DNA of 64,000 nt from Anaerolineaceae bacterium (GTDB lineage: Bacteria > Chloroflexota > Anaerolineae > Promineifilales > Promineifilaceae). The stretch spans positions 1 to 64,000 of the forward strand of contig PABI01000084.1 of assembly GCA_002699125.1 (NCBI GenBank), in the 5' to 3' direction. A program made the translations under genes and the position numbers. The notes beneath the pieces were generated by a model. The model was given only the letters and a program-made list of their open reading frames with translations, was not told the DNA's origin and ran no database searches. Shown here piece by piece: positions 25,099-34,500 of this stretch. The stretch's first letter is position 1, and the number at the start of each line of letters is the position of its first letter.

Positions 25099-26043
25099 CT
25101 AGGTGGCAGCCTGCTGTTCCAGCCATTTTAAAATCGCCTGGTTTGTTTCTTCTGGCTTTTCTTGCTGGATCCAATGACCGCAGTCCAGATTGACCACTTC
25201 CACATTGGGCACGAACTCTGCTAGCCTTTCAAACTTCGGGATCAAATCACGGTCGCCATAGATCATGAGTGCAGGCTGTTGGATGATGGGATTCACGTCC
25301 GCCAGTAAGTGCCAGTTGCGGTCAAGGTTTCTGTACCAATTTATACTGCCTGTGAACCCAGTTGATTCGAAGGCGGAGACGAAAACGGCCAGTTCGCTGT
25401 CGCTCATGATGGGCTCACCGAGCGGTATCTCTGCTTTGGCAAGATTAATCATAGCCATACCTGGCTGAGGCGGTGCGGGGGGCACGTTCTTGCGGAACAT
25501 ATTGCGCAGGAACTGAGTTGTATTTTCTTCCAATACGGCGTCTGCGACACCTGGCCGTCGGTTGAAGTGGACAAAATAGTAATCGCCGCCAAATATTTCT
25601 TCCATCCACTCGATCCAGGGTCTTTCTCCGCGCTCTTGGTAAGGCACACTCAAGTTTATTACTCCATTTACACGGTTTGGATGCAATAAGGTCAGCCACC
25701 AAACAACCATTGCTCCCCAATCATGACCGACAAAGGTGGCATCTTCGTATCCGTAATGATCGAGAAGCGCGACGAGATCACCTGACAAATGTTCAATGTC
25801 ATAATCTGTTACTTCGGTCGGCCGGGATGAATTGCCATAACCCCGCTGGTTTGGGACGATGACATGATAGCCCGCTGCGGCAAGGGCGGGCATCTGATGG
25901 CGCCAGGAAAAGGCATGCTCGGGCCAGCCGTGACAGAGTACAATAGGTTTTCCTGTGTTTTGCTGGCCTGCTTCAAAGACTTCGAGTTCCACACCGTTGA
26001 CTGAAATAAGGGTGGGCTTGGGAAAATCGGTTGGTTTATACAT
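25099..26043 (-). CDS. Epoxide-hydrolase-like alpha/beta hydrolase
   Basis: 314 residues. The oxyanion motif HGWPEHAFSW and the nucleophile Asp in GHDWGAMVVWW mark the epoxide hydrolase group. RGYGNSSRP precedes the nucleophile, and the late GDRD acid and catalytic His in LDCGHWIQQEKPEE complete the triad. The reaction would be epoxide to vicinal diol; haloalkane dehalogenase is less likely because of HGWP. It diverges from the WYL regulator at 26149, with about 105 bp between, a common arrangement for a regulator and its target. It contains no ACGGCCGT, unlike most genes here. Confidence 0.88.
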   Translation of the reverse strand: MYKPTDFPKPTLISVNGVELEVFEAGQQNTGKPIVLCHGWPEHAFSWRHQMPALAAAGYHVIVPNQRGYGNSSRPTEVTDYDIEHLSGDLVALLDHYGYEDATFVGHDWGAMVVWWLTLLHPNRVNGVINLSVPYQERGERPWIEWMEEIFGGDYYFVHFNRRPGVADAVLEENTTQFLRNMFRKNVPPAPPQPGMAMINLAKAEIPLGEPIMSDSELAVFVSAFESTGFTGSINWYRNLDRNWHLLADVNPIIQQPALMIYGDRDLIPKFERLAEFVPNVEVVNLDCGHWIQQEKPEETNQAILKWLEQQAAT

Positions 26044-26148
26044 TGTGTCTCCTTTGTTTTGTCATTTTGAGGAAGCCTGTCGCTACCTCATAATCTAATT
26101 ATCGGGCATAATTAGGACAACTTTCGCCCTAAACAAAAAGGAACGTTG

Positions 26149-27120
26149 ATGTATTCACCAACTACACGCCTATTGGCTGTTCTGGCACTTCTGCAAACTC
26201 ATCAGCAAATGTCCGGGGCGGAGATCGCGCGACGCTTGGAAGTGGACGTTCGCACAGTACGTCGCTATATCACGTCTCTACAGGATATGGGGCTGCCAGT
26301 GGAAGGGGAGCGGGGACCATATGGAGCCTATTATCTGGGACGTGGGTCCAAAATGCCCCCGCTGATGTTCACCAATGAGGAAGCTGTCGCATTGGTATTA
26401 GGCTTGCGCGTCATCCGCGAATTTCAGTTCCCGGTGAATATAGTGGCCATCGAAGGTGCTGTAGCCAAAACCGAGCGGGTTCTGCCGGAACTCCTGCTGC
26501 AACAGGTGCGCGCATTACAGTCCGCCATCACATTCAACGTGAGCAATTACGGTGGCCCGCCACCACCATTGCTCGACGAGAATACGCTGATTGTCCTCAG
26601 TACGGCGGCGCAGGAGCGACAGCGTGTGGAACTTGTTTATCGCTCGTGGCGGGATGAAGTGACAGAACGTCGTTTTGATCCGTATGGCGTTGTCTACAAT
26701 GAAGGTTACTGGTATACAGCCGGACACTGCCACCTACGACAGGATTTACGGACATTTCGACTAGACCGAATCCAATCCATTTCGAAGCACGATGAAACAT
26801 TTGATGATCCAGGTTCAGTTGATCTGCTAGGCTGTGTGCTGAGTGCTATCGCCAATGTGCCAGGTCCCTATCAGGTCGAAGTCTTGCTTAGAACAACAAT
26901 GGACACAGCGCAAGCACGCATTCCAGGCTATCTCGGGACTCTGGAAACATGTGCGGAGGGCATTATCATGCGACGTGCCGCAACCAATCTCGAATGGGTG
27001 GCGATGTTACTACTTTCCTTCGACTTTCCGGTCGAGGTTAAACAACCTGATGAGCTACGGTCAATCCTAAGACGCGTAGCTGACACGGCAAATCGTATCG
27101 CTGGTGTTGAATCCGACTGA
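26149..27120 (+). CDS. YafY-type HTH/WYL-domain transcriptional regulator
   Basis: 323 residues. The N-terminal HTH_11 is TTRLLAVLALLQTHQQMSGAE then LEVDVRTVRRYITSL. The GPYGAYYLGRG wing and a WYL domain follow, with VELVYRSWRDEVTERRFDP and YWYTAGHCHLRQDLRTFRLDRI (the W-Y and R residues that bind ligands or nucleic acid). A C-terminal WCX-like part ends in LRRVADTANRI. The ATG at 26149 follows AAAAAGGAACG. It probably controls the divergent epoxide-hydrolase gene and itself (inference from layout). WYL regulators also appear in defence islands, but no defence genes are seen beside it. Confidence 0.9.
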   Translation: MYSPTTRLLAVLALLQTHQQMSGAEIARRLEVDVRTVRRYITSLQDMGLPVEGERGPYGAYYLGRGSKMPPLMFTNEEAVALVLGLRVIREFQFPVNIVAIEGAVAKTERVLPELLLQQVRALQSAITFNVSNYGGPPPPLLDENTLIVLSTAAQERQRVELVYRSWRDEVTERRFDPYGVVYNEGYWYTAGHCHLRQDLRTFRLDRIQSISKHDETFDDPGSVDLLGCVLSAIANVPGPYQVEVLLRTTMDTAQARIPGYLGTLETCAEGIIMRRAATNLEWVAMLLLSFDFPVEVKQPDELRSILRRVADTANRIAGVESD

Positions 27121-27519
27121 ATTGGTGCGACCCAATCTTGGCCAACGGGTGCCTAAAAAGCCCTCAAACCGGAAACGGTTTGCTACGGTCGTTTTCCGGC
27201 TTAATCTTCGTATAGTAGTGCGTTTGGGTAGTTTTATAGATTGTTTCAACCAGGGAAGGGGGTATTGCTTTAATGCGCTGTGACCGGCCTTTGGCCGAGC
27301 CACATGACTGACCGTAATGATGGCAATATGGATGACTGTTTAACCTTGGCATGTTTAGTATCCCGATTTGGCTTTACGGTTGGTATCTCAACATTATAAG
27401 GTTACTCGATGGCGGTATTTAGAATCGAGTGGATGGTACTATTTTCGACTGCCACATTCCAAGTTGATAGATTACAATTCTCCATAGTTTATAAATGCCT
27501 TTAGGGAGAATTCAATCGC
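27121..27519. other. 399-bp stretch with no recognised gene
   Basis: Moderately AT-rich. Short minus-strand open frames (27067-27303 and 27164-27352) have no ribosome site or known motif. I see a GGCCTTTGGCC palindrome near 27291 and no terminator with a T-run. It could be decayed mobile DNA, but nothing proves this. Confidence 0.5.
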
Positions 27520-28047
27520 GTGCAGTCAGTGCTAATAACTATAATTGTCTTTGGTGTTGTAATTGTTTTATTTGCAATAACGTCTTATGCAATTGCCAAA
27601 TTAATCACGCCAACTATAAAGAAGCAATATCTAAATCTGAATGAAGCCCAGGAGTTTCCTTATTTAAAGCAACATACATTATTTTCTGATGCTGAACGTG
27701 CCTTTTTCAATGTCCTAAATCAGGCGGTGGGTAAAGATGTTCAGATATTCGGGAAAGTGCGCGTTGCTGACGTAATTGTACCTAAAAAGGGCATGTCGAA
27801 GAGTGAGTGGCATCGTGCCTTTAACAAAATCTCGGCCAAGCATTTTGACTTTGTCTTGTGCAATAACCAGGATTTGTCTGTAATTTGTGTTGTAGAACTC
27901 AATGACGCTACACATCAAAAGCAAGCTCGGCAAAAAAGGGATATGTTTCTGGTTGCAGCTTGCCGTTCTGCATCTGTGCCATTGATCCAGATTCCTGTCA
28001 AATCTTCATATAACATTGATGAATTGCGCAAATTGCTTCTGCCATAG
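27520..28047 (+). CDS. DUF2726 domain protein with an N-terminal membrane helix
   Basis: 175 residues. One membrane helix lies at about 5-27 (LITIIVFGVVIVLFAITSYA). The soluble part has the DUF2726 pattern: LFSDAERAFFNVLNQAV, VRVADVIVPKKG, FDFVLCNNQDLSVICVVELND, then HQKQARQKRDMFLVAACRSA and VPLIQIPVK. DUF2726 is related to restriction-endonuclease-like folds, and the D...E-x-N-D spacing fits that, but no activity is established. The start is GTG 27520 with AGGGAG 9 bases before. The gene is AT-rich and lacks the ACGGCCGT octamer, pointing to recent acquisition. It has no close neighbours in an operon. Confidence 0.78.
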   Translation: MQSVLITIIVFGVVIVLFAITSYAIAKLITPTIKKQYLNLNEAQEFPYLKQHTLFSDAERAFFNVLNQAVGKDVQIFGKVRVADVIVPKKGMSKSEWHRAFNKISAKHFDFVLCNNQDLSVICVVELNDATHQKQARQKRDMFLVAACRSASVPLIQIPVKSSYNIDELRKLLLP

Positions 28048-28257
28048 CGTCACTATCTTTTTGCACTATGGCCGTGCCACTTGCCTGGCTGTGGTGTTGA
28101 TTGTGGTGGCAAAGTAGCAGGTGGTTGAGGCAGGCGGCGTGGCGGGGACGCCATGCCGTAGCCGGATAAAGTTTTATGTTTCCTGAAGACAACGTTGAAG
28201 TAAGTCACTTGATTCTATTTCGTAATCCACATCATTTGCTGATAAAATTTTTTAGCT

Positions 28258-29187
28258 ATGCAACAGTTCTTACAGCAAATTCTGCAGATTCTTAATAATG
28301 CACCACCAAATTGGGTCCAGTGGGTGACATTTTTCCTGGCCTCATCTTTCACAGTCCTTAGATTGATAGAGTTTTGGATTAATAGACGACGTTTCGAATT
28401 TAAGGTCTTAGTTGCAGAGCAATATTATATTTTGTTTTCCCAAGAACAAGTTGAAAAATGGGATTATTCAATGCTCTCTCCAAGAGTGGGGGATCCACGC
28501 GAAGTATTTATGGTCTTGGAGTTCGTATTAACCAATAAATTTTCACAAGATGTAACAATTGGTCGAATAAATATTGGTGGGTGGATGTACAAAGACAGAT
28601 ATTCTCGTAGTATTTATGACCATGCTCGGGATTATCGAGTTTTTGATCTTCATACAGGAAGCGAAGCAACTCTTGTTGACTATAAACCTCTTCCCCCAGG
28701 AGCTAGCATTGCGTTGCGGGTGGAAGCGTATGAGCATCAAGGAAGTACATGGGGGCACGAAGGAAGAAATAACCCTCTTGCAAAAGTGCGGTCCAGAATG
28801 CGAGTGGAATTACCTAGCCATTATGATGTAGACGTTTACACAAACTTAGGCAAGCGTAAGTTTAAGATTAGCTTTAAAAAGCGACATAAAATTGAGTACC
28901 GTTCAAATTTTAGTAACATTTATCGATTGAGTGGGAGTGAACTTATTGCTGATGTACCGACTAGTTCCCCTGTTCCACAGGGTATCAAAAGAAAATGGGA
29001 AGAGCCAAATTTCAGGAGTCAACTTCAGTTACGGTTTCAGCGTTCTAGCAGTCGTATTTGGCATTGGAAACAAAAAATCTTGCGAAGATCGGAATCTTTA
29101 AATTTGAGAACGTATCTTCAGACACGTTTTCGACAAATTGAGGAGCAGATTCGAATTTGGTTGCAAAAAATACGAAATATTTTTTAG
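28258..29187 (+). CDS. Unknown membrane-anchored protein
   Basis: 309 residues. An N-terminal amphipathic stretch is followed by one hydrophobic helix at about 20-37 (VQWVTFFLASSFTVLRLI). The middle (45-190) looks like beta-strands with LEFVLTNKFSQDVTIGRINI and LPPGASIALRVEAYEHQG, resembling an Ig-like fold. The C-terminus (230-309) is strongly basic with Arg/Gln/Trp repeats (LQLRFQRSSSRIWHWKQKI). No family is recognised. Its ribosome site is weak. It is AT-rich like the DUF2726 gene upstream, from which it is separated by about 210 bp of GC-richer non-coding DNA. Confidence 0.62.
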   Translation: MQQFLQQILQILNNAPPNWVQWVTFFLASSFTVLRLIEFWINRRRFEFKVLVAEQYYILFSQEQVEKWDYSMLSPRVGDPREVFMVLEFVLTNKFSQDVTIGRINIGGWMYKDRYSRSIYDHARDYRVFDLHTGSEATLVDYKPLPPGASIALRVEAYEHQGSTWGHEGRNNPLAKVRSRMRVELPSHYDVDVYTNLGKRKFKISFKKRHKIEYRSNFSNIYRLSGSELIADVPTSSPVPQGIKRKWEEPNFRSQLQLRFQRSSSRIWHWKQKILRRSESLNLRTYLQTRFRQIEEQIRIWLQKIRNIF

Positions 29188-29265
29188 TCTCTATTACTAG
29201 CGCCTTTTCCGCCTAGATTGGAAAGCTCCTTTAATGAATTATACTCCTGATAATGTTTATTAATA

Positions 29266-29287
29266 CGAGTATGAAGTATAATACTCG
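29266..29287 (+). promoter_or_regulatory. Palindrome over a TATAAT box
   Basis: CGAGTAT (29266-29272) and ATACTCG (29281-29287) are perfect inverse complements with an 8-base spacer. TATAAT at 29277-29282 lies inside and ends 7 bases before the ATG at 29290. It looks like an operator overlapping a -10 box, and the short distance suggests a leaderless transcript. Confidence 0.5.
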
Positions 29288-29289
29288 AC

Positions 29290-29451
29290 ATGAACCAAGA
29301 ACATGCCCCTACTCCATCAACGCCATCCGTGTTTTATTATATTTGCCAACCCAATAACAAATGTGTCTGCGAGGAGAAACCGCAACACACACCTGGTGGA
29401 CTGGCCACTAATTATGCTTCGCACCTAAATTGCTCAGCAGAAGAAGGCTGA
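29290..29451 (+). CDS. Possible small cysteine-containing protein (53 aa)
   Basis: An ATG at 29290 opens 53 codons with four Cys (YYICQPNNKCVCEEKP contains three, NCSAEEG the last). The frame starts 7 bases after a TATAAT inside a palindrome, and this promoter geometry repeats at the recombinase and kinase genes downstream. The C-terminal 43 bp overlap the convergent membrane-protein gene. The Cys spacing could bind a metal. It has no Shine-Dalgarno and no known family, so the gene call rests on context only. Confidence 0.33.
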   Translation: MNQEHAPTPSTPSVFYYICQPNNKCVCEEKPQHTPGGLATNYASHLNCSAEEG

Positions 29452-30256
29452 CTATCAAGCTGCCCGCACCAATAAACGCCCACAATCCCAACTGTGTCAT
29501 ATCGTTTGCTGCGCCGGATTGAACGGCCGTGATCGTCGTGGCCGCCAAAGCCATCATGTAAACTGCCCCCTTGACATTGGCAATCACCGCCAGGACGTAG
29601 CCCCACGGCCGGCGCTGCCACAGCCAGATCGCCCCCAGGATGAGCACAGGCACCACCAACGACAAATCCAGGGCAAACACGACGCTGGTGGGATGGCTCG
29701 TTGCGGCAACAATCGCTGGCAGCTGCCCGGTGGTGATGAAACCCACCGATTGGATAATGTAGACAGTTGTCAGACCGGCAGCCACAAACAACATATAACC
29801 GCTGATCCATTTAACCGGCGTTCTGTCCCAGAACCGGTGCCCGATGGCCTGTACATCCGTCTGTACCAATCCGAAAATAAGGGCAAAAATGGAAAACGTG
29901 AAGAGGGCGATGTAAAGCAGAAAGAACCGATTGAAAGCGGTGCCAAAAAGATAAAAGGCGAAATTGTAAAGCGTGTAATCCAGCATCCCCAGCCAGACCA
30001 GCCGCGCCCGCAGTGAGCCGCGCCAGGTTAGCACCAGAGCGGCTACCAGCAGCGGAACGGCAATGAACGTGGTGACCAGATCGTTGCCACGCCACCCGGA
30101 AGTAACTAGAAAGTTGTCCCGGTAAAGGGCACTGCCGAGAATAAGCCCACCACCAGCGGCAACCAAAGATAAAATGGCAATCAGGCTGGTAAGAACATAG
30201 GCAGATTTGGATTCCACATTTGGTTTGTTTTTGTTTTCTTTTGTATTACGTGTCAT
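29408..30256 (-). CDS. Unknown polytopic membrane protein
   Basis: 282 residues with about 8 hydrophobic helices after a basic, Asn-rich N-terminus (NTKENKNKPN). Helices include SLIAILSLVAAGGGLILGSAL, FIAVPLLVAALVLTW and LSLVVPVLILGAIWLW. The pattern DYTLYNFAFYLFGTAFNRFF and the last pair of helices are those of uncharacterised membrane proteins common in soil and sludge bacteria; no transport or enzyme motif is seen. GAAAGAAAATG precedes the ATG. It diverges from the tyrosine recombinase, with about 145 bp between. Confidence 0.72.
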   Translation of the reverse strand: MTRNTKENKNKPNVESKSAYVLTSLIAILSLVAAGGGLILGSALYRDNFLVTSGWRGNDLVTTFIAVPLLVAALVLTWRGSLRARLVWLGMLDYTLYNFAFYLFGTAFNRFFLLYIALFTFSIFALIFGLVQTDVQAIGHRFWDRTPVKWISGYMLFVAAGLTTVYIIQSVGFITTGQLPAIVAATSHPTSVVFALDLSLVVPVLILGAIWLWQRRPWGYVLAVIANVKGAVYMMALAATTITAVQSGAANDMTQLGLWAFIGAGSLIVSLLLLSNLGAKHN

Positions 30257-30389
30257 TTTCTTTCCGTCAGAATAGGCAAGCTCATTAATCCTAGATAATA
30301 GGCGCTTTTATCAGCATCAATTAGTGATGGACAGCACAGCCAGGTTTGATGAAAGTCATTACTGAGGGAAGATTCGTATGAGTATTAGA

Positions 30390-30395
30390 TATAAT
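30390..30395 (+). promoter_or_regulatory. TATAAT box for a probably leaderless recombinase mRNA
   Basis: TATAAT ends 7 bases before the recombinase ATG at 30403, the same spacing as at 29277-29290. No Shine-Dalgarno is present between, so transcription would start at or next to the ATG. A clear -35 hexamer is not seen. Confidence 0.5.
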
Positions 30396-30402
30396 AATCA
30401 CC

Positions 30403-31446
30403 ATGACGCAAAAACATAACAAAACACTCCCCTGCTCTAACCGCGACATCCCTGATGAGCATCCGTTCCCACAGATGACGCTGTTTCTGCGCGAAGTGGG
30501 CCTCAACAGTGAGCGCACCGAGCGGGCTTACCGCGCCGGGCTGCGCGCCTTTGCCGACTGGCTGCAAACCCACGGCCCGCATCACAACCTGGAAGAATCG
30601 TGGCCGCTCTCCCCTGCCCCGCTGCAAACGGCCGATGTCCTGGCATTTCGCAGCTGGCTGCTGGCCAATCGCGCCCAGGCCACCACCACGACGTATGTGG
30701 CGGCCGTTCTCAACTATCTCCACTTTTTAGACGGCGTTGACCAACTCCCCCAGGGCATTCAGCTGGGCAAGCTGGCCCAACAACGCAGACGGCGGCGCGT
30801 CGAGCGCAACCAGGCCGCCTCTGTGGTTGATTTGGACGAGGCGCGGCAGCAAATGCCACAGGTGGTAGGCTACTACAACAATATCCCCCTACCCCCACAC
30901 AACGATGCCTACAACCGTCGCCTCTCCCTGCTGCGCGACCGGGCGCTGGTCAATTTGTTGTACTCCACCGCTGCACGACTATCCGAAATTTTGGCGCTGA
31001 ATCGGACCCAGGTGGGCAACGGCCGTTCCCAAACCGCCACCATCACCGGCAAAGGGCAGCGCCCCCGCACGCTGCACATCATGCCTTACGCCCAGCAGGC
31101 CATCCAGGCGTACCTGCGCGAGCGCACGGATGGCAATCCGGCCCTGTTTGTCTCCCACAGCCGCAATGCCGGCGGGGCGCGGCTCAGCCAATCCGGGGCA
31201 CACAACGTCATCAAAAAGGCCGTCAAGGCGCTGCGGCTGGAACCCACCCTCTCTGCCCACGATTTTCGCCATTACCGGGCCACCCAACTGCTGCGTGAAG
31301 GCATGCCGCTGGAGGTGGTGCAGGAACTGCTGGGCCATGCCGACGTCTCCACCACCCGCTCGATTTACGCTCCTGTGCTGGGCGTGCAGCTGGTGCGAGA
31401 GTGGCTGGATAACGTCGATCAGGCGCCCGACAAGGCAGTTGCGTGA
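30403..31446 (+). CDS. Tyrosine recombinase (XerC/D-like integrase)
   Basis: 347 residues. An N-terminal SAM-like core-binding domain spans about 25-115, then the catalytic domain. All active-site residues are visible: Arg192 (STAARLSEIL), Lys218 (GKGQRPRTL), His286 and Arg289 (AHDFRHYRA), His312 (LLGHADVSTT) and the nucleophile Tyr322. The length and layout resemble XerC/XerD and stand-alone chromosomal recombinases more than phage integrases. No att core, tRNA or recombination module lies next to it. It may act on the adjacent island (25.1-29.4 kb) or be a housekeeping resolvase; the sequence does not decide. Confidence 0.9.
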   Translation: MTQKHNKTLPCSNRDIPDEHPFPQMTLFLREVGLNSERTERAYRAGLRAFADWLQTHGPHHNLEESWPLSPAPLQTADVLAFRSWLLANRAQATTTTYVAAVLNYLHFLDGVDQLPQGIQLGKLAQQRRRRRVERNQAASVVDLDEARQQMPQVVGYYNNIPLPPHNDAYNRRLSLLRDRALVNLLYSTAARLSEILALNRTQVGNGRSQTATITGKGQRPRTLHIMPYAQQAIQAYLRERTDGNPALFVSHSRNAGGARLSQSGAHNVIKKAVKALRLEPTLSAHDFRHYRATQLLREGMPLEVVQELLGHADVSTTRSIYAPVLGVQLVREWLDNVDQAPDKAVA

Positions 31447-31486
31447 AAGGGATTAAAGTAGGGGCCAGCATTTTACCCATATACGT

Positions 31487-31492
31487 TATAAT
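31487..31492 (+). promoter_or_regulatory. TATAAT box for a probably leaderless kinase mRNA
   Basis: TATAAT ends 8 bases before the histidine-kinase ATG at 31501. There is no Shine-Dalgarno in CTTTACCT. This is the third gene in this region with the same geometry. Confidence 0.5.
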
Positions 31493-31500
31493 CTTTACCT

Positions 31501-34500
31501 ATGGGTGAAGCAGAGCAGCCAAAAGACCAAACAACTGCAAATGGTAACGGAGTTCCCTGGGAAATTGTTGATTTTCTGGAACAGGGTGTGGCTCTTTTCA
31601 CGTCAGACGGCCGTCTGACCTACGTCAATGCCGCGCTGGCCCAAATGGTTGGCGTGTCACCGGAAGAGCTGATGGCCCAATCATCTCCCGGCTTCACCCA
31701 CCCCGACGACCATGAAAAGATTACCCAGGCTGTCCAGCAGGCGCTATCAGGCTCGCGCTCAACAACCGATATCCGTGTGCACACAGCGGCTGATGGCCTA
31801 TTATTTGCCCGGGTAACGGCCGTACCCCACGCAGAAACAAACAGTGCTTATCTCATCGTTACAAACTTAACCTCCCACAAGAAGGCCGAAGTCACTTTGC
31901 GCCAGAGTGAAGAAAGGTACCGGCGTATTGTAGAGGACCAGACTGAGTTCATTGTCCGTTGGCTGCCAGACGGCACGCGCACCTTTGTCAATGAAGCGTA
32001 TTGCCAGCATTTCAGCACCCCTAAAGAGGAATTGGTCGGGAGTTCCTTTTTCCCACTCATTCATGAAGCAGACCTTGAGGAGGTACGCGCCAAGCTGGCG
32101 GCACTAACACCAGAAAATCCGGTTGCCACTGATGAACACCGCAGCCTCTTACCTGATGGCTCTGTACGCTGGCATCGTTGGATTGACCGCGCTTTTTTTG
32201 ATGAAGATGGACAAATCACTGAATGCCAATCGGTTGGTCGCGACATTACCGAACAAAAAAAGACAGAGTTGGCGCTCAAGCAATCTGAATCCAATTTGAA
32301 CGCCATTTTAAACAACACCGCCCAATCCTTTATTTTGCTCGATCGACAGGGACGTATCCAGGCCTTAAATGCCCAGGCCCGCGAGCAGGCCCAACAGATT
32401 CTTGGGCGAAATCTGGAGCCGGGACAAGATTTCATGGCCGGCATCCAGCCAATTGATCCCGGAAACTTTCCGGTTTCATTGGCAGAAACATTTCAGGGTC
32501 GAACAAAAACCGTTGAAGAACAATTTGTGGCTCCCAATGGCACTACCTACTGGTATGAGACAAGGTACACGCCTGTTTTAGACGAGGAAGGCACGGTAAC
32601 CGGCGTTGTTTTAGGCAGCCTAAACGTCACGCAGCGCAAGCTGGCAGAACAAGCGCTGGCAGCCGAGAAAGCGTACTCAGACGCCCTGGTAGACAGCCTG
32701 CCCGGCGCATTTTTTCTCTTCACAAAAGAAGGGCGATTCCTGCGCTGGAATAAAAACATGGAACGGCTTGTGGGATATTCTGACGAGGAGATTGAGGCGC
32801 TGTACCCTCTTGATTTGGTTCACGAAGAAGACCGGGCCACTGTTGCCCACAAAATTGAAGAGATCTTCACCCTGGGTGAATCCGAAGTGGAAGCACGTTT
32901 GTTGACTAAAGACGGCCGTGCCATCCCTTACCTGTTCACCAGCCGCCGGCTGCAACTCCCGGAGGGTCCTGCGGCCATTGGTTTAGGCATAGACATCAGC
33001 GATCGTCAGGAGGCTGTAGAAAAGCTGCGACAATCCGAGGCAAACTTGCGGGCCATCTTCAACAACACACTGCAAGCGTTTGTGCTGTTTGATCGCGAAC
33101 GCCGCGTCCGCGCGGTCAATCCGGTGGCTAACAATTGGGCCATGGAGGTCTTGGGCCACCCGCTGCACAAGGGCGAACCAGCGGATGAACTGTTTGCCCG
33201 ATTTAATTTTGACAACTTTTCCGAGGTTTTCCAACGTGCCTTGTCGGGTGAAACAATCAAGCAAGAGCGCAACGTTGGCGGTGGTGCCCAGGGGTTCTGG
33301 TTCGAGACCAACTACAATCCTGTAACCACAGACGAAGGCATCATTGGCGTCTCGCTGAGCGTTTTGAACATTACAGAGCGAAAGAAAGCAGAGGAGGCTT
33401 TGCGTCACAGTAAGGCGGAGCTGCAATATATCATTGACACAGTGCCCGAAGGCGTGCTGCTCTTAACCGCCGATGGCTCGGTGCTCATGACAAACCCAGT
33501 GGCAGATCAATTCCTGAGCATTTTAGCGCCAGACCTGGCAGACGGTCGTATCACGCAGTTGGGGGAACGGCCGTTACCGCAACTGTTCACCTCCCCACCA
33601 AAAGGCTTATGGCATGAAATACCTTTTAAAGAGTACATCTTTGAAGCCATCGCCCGCCCCATTGAGAGCAGCGCGCAGCATACGCGCTGGGTGCTGGTGC
33701 TGCGGGATGTAACCCAGGAACGGGATATTCGACAGCGTGTCCAACGACAGGAACGCCTGGCTGCGGTGGGCCAGCTGGCAGCCGGTATCGCCCACGACTT
33801 CAACAACATCATGGCGGTCATAATCCTGTACACGCAGCTGCTGGCCCGCACTGTCCAGATGGCACCCAACGCCCGGGACAAGTTAAGCACCATAGAGAGC
33901 CAGGCGCAGCGTGCCACCGATCTAATCCAGCAAATCCTGGACTTCAGCCGCCAATCGGTGATGGAACAGCAGCCGCTCGACCTCCTGCCCTTTATGAAGG
34001 AAATTGTGCGGCTTCTTGAACGCACGCTGCCAGAAAACATCCGAATTGAGCTGCACTTTTCCGAAGAATCTTACCTGATTCAAGGCGATCCCTCGCGCAT
34101 TCAGCAAGTATTGATGAATCTTGCCCTGAACGCCCGCGATGCCATGCCCAACGGCGGCAAATTGACCATCAGCCTGGCCAATATGATGATGACAGCCAAG
34201 GCAGATCTGCTTGTTCCCGACATGCCGCCCGGCTCCTGGGTACAAATTCAGGTAACCGATGACGGTGCCGGCATTCCGTCAGAAGCACTGCCGCATGTCT
34301 TTGAGCCTTTCTTTACCACAAAACAGGTGGGCCAGGGCACGGGGCTGGGGCTGGCCCAGGTGTACGGCATTGTGCAGCAGCACGAAGGCTATATTGATTT
34401 AGAGACTGAAGTTGGTGCCGGCACGACGTTTTCCCTTTATTTCCCAGCCTTAAACGCCAGCACAGGTGAGGAAGCAGCTTCGGCAAGCATCGGTCTGCAA

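Noticed and set aside
27121..27519. Remnant of an insertion sequence
   Set aside because: Short minus-strand frames with a few Cys/His residues do not show a transposase motif, and no terminal inverted repeats or target duplications were found.
30403..31446. Recombinase as part of an integrated phage or integrative element
   Set aside because: No phage structural, replication or transfer genes and no tRNA or duplicated att site are seen next to it.
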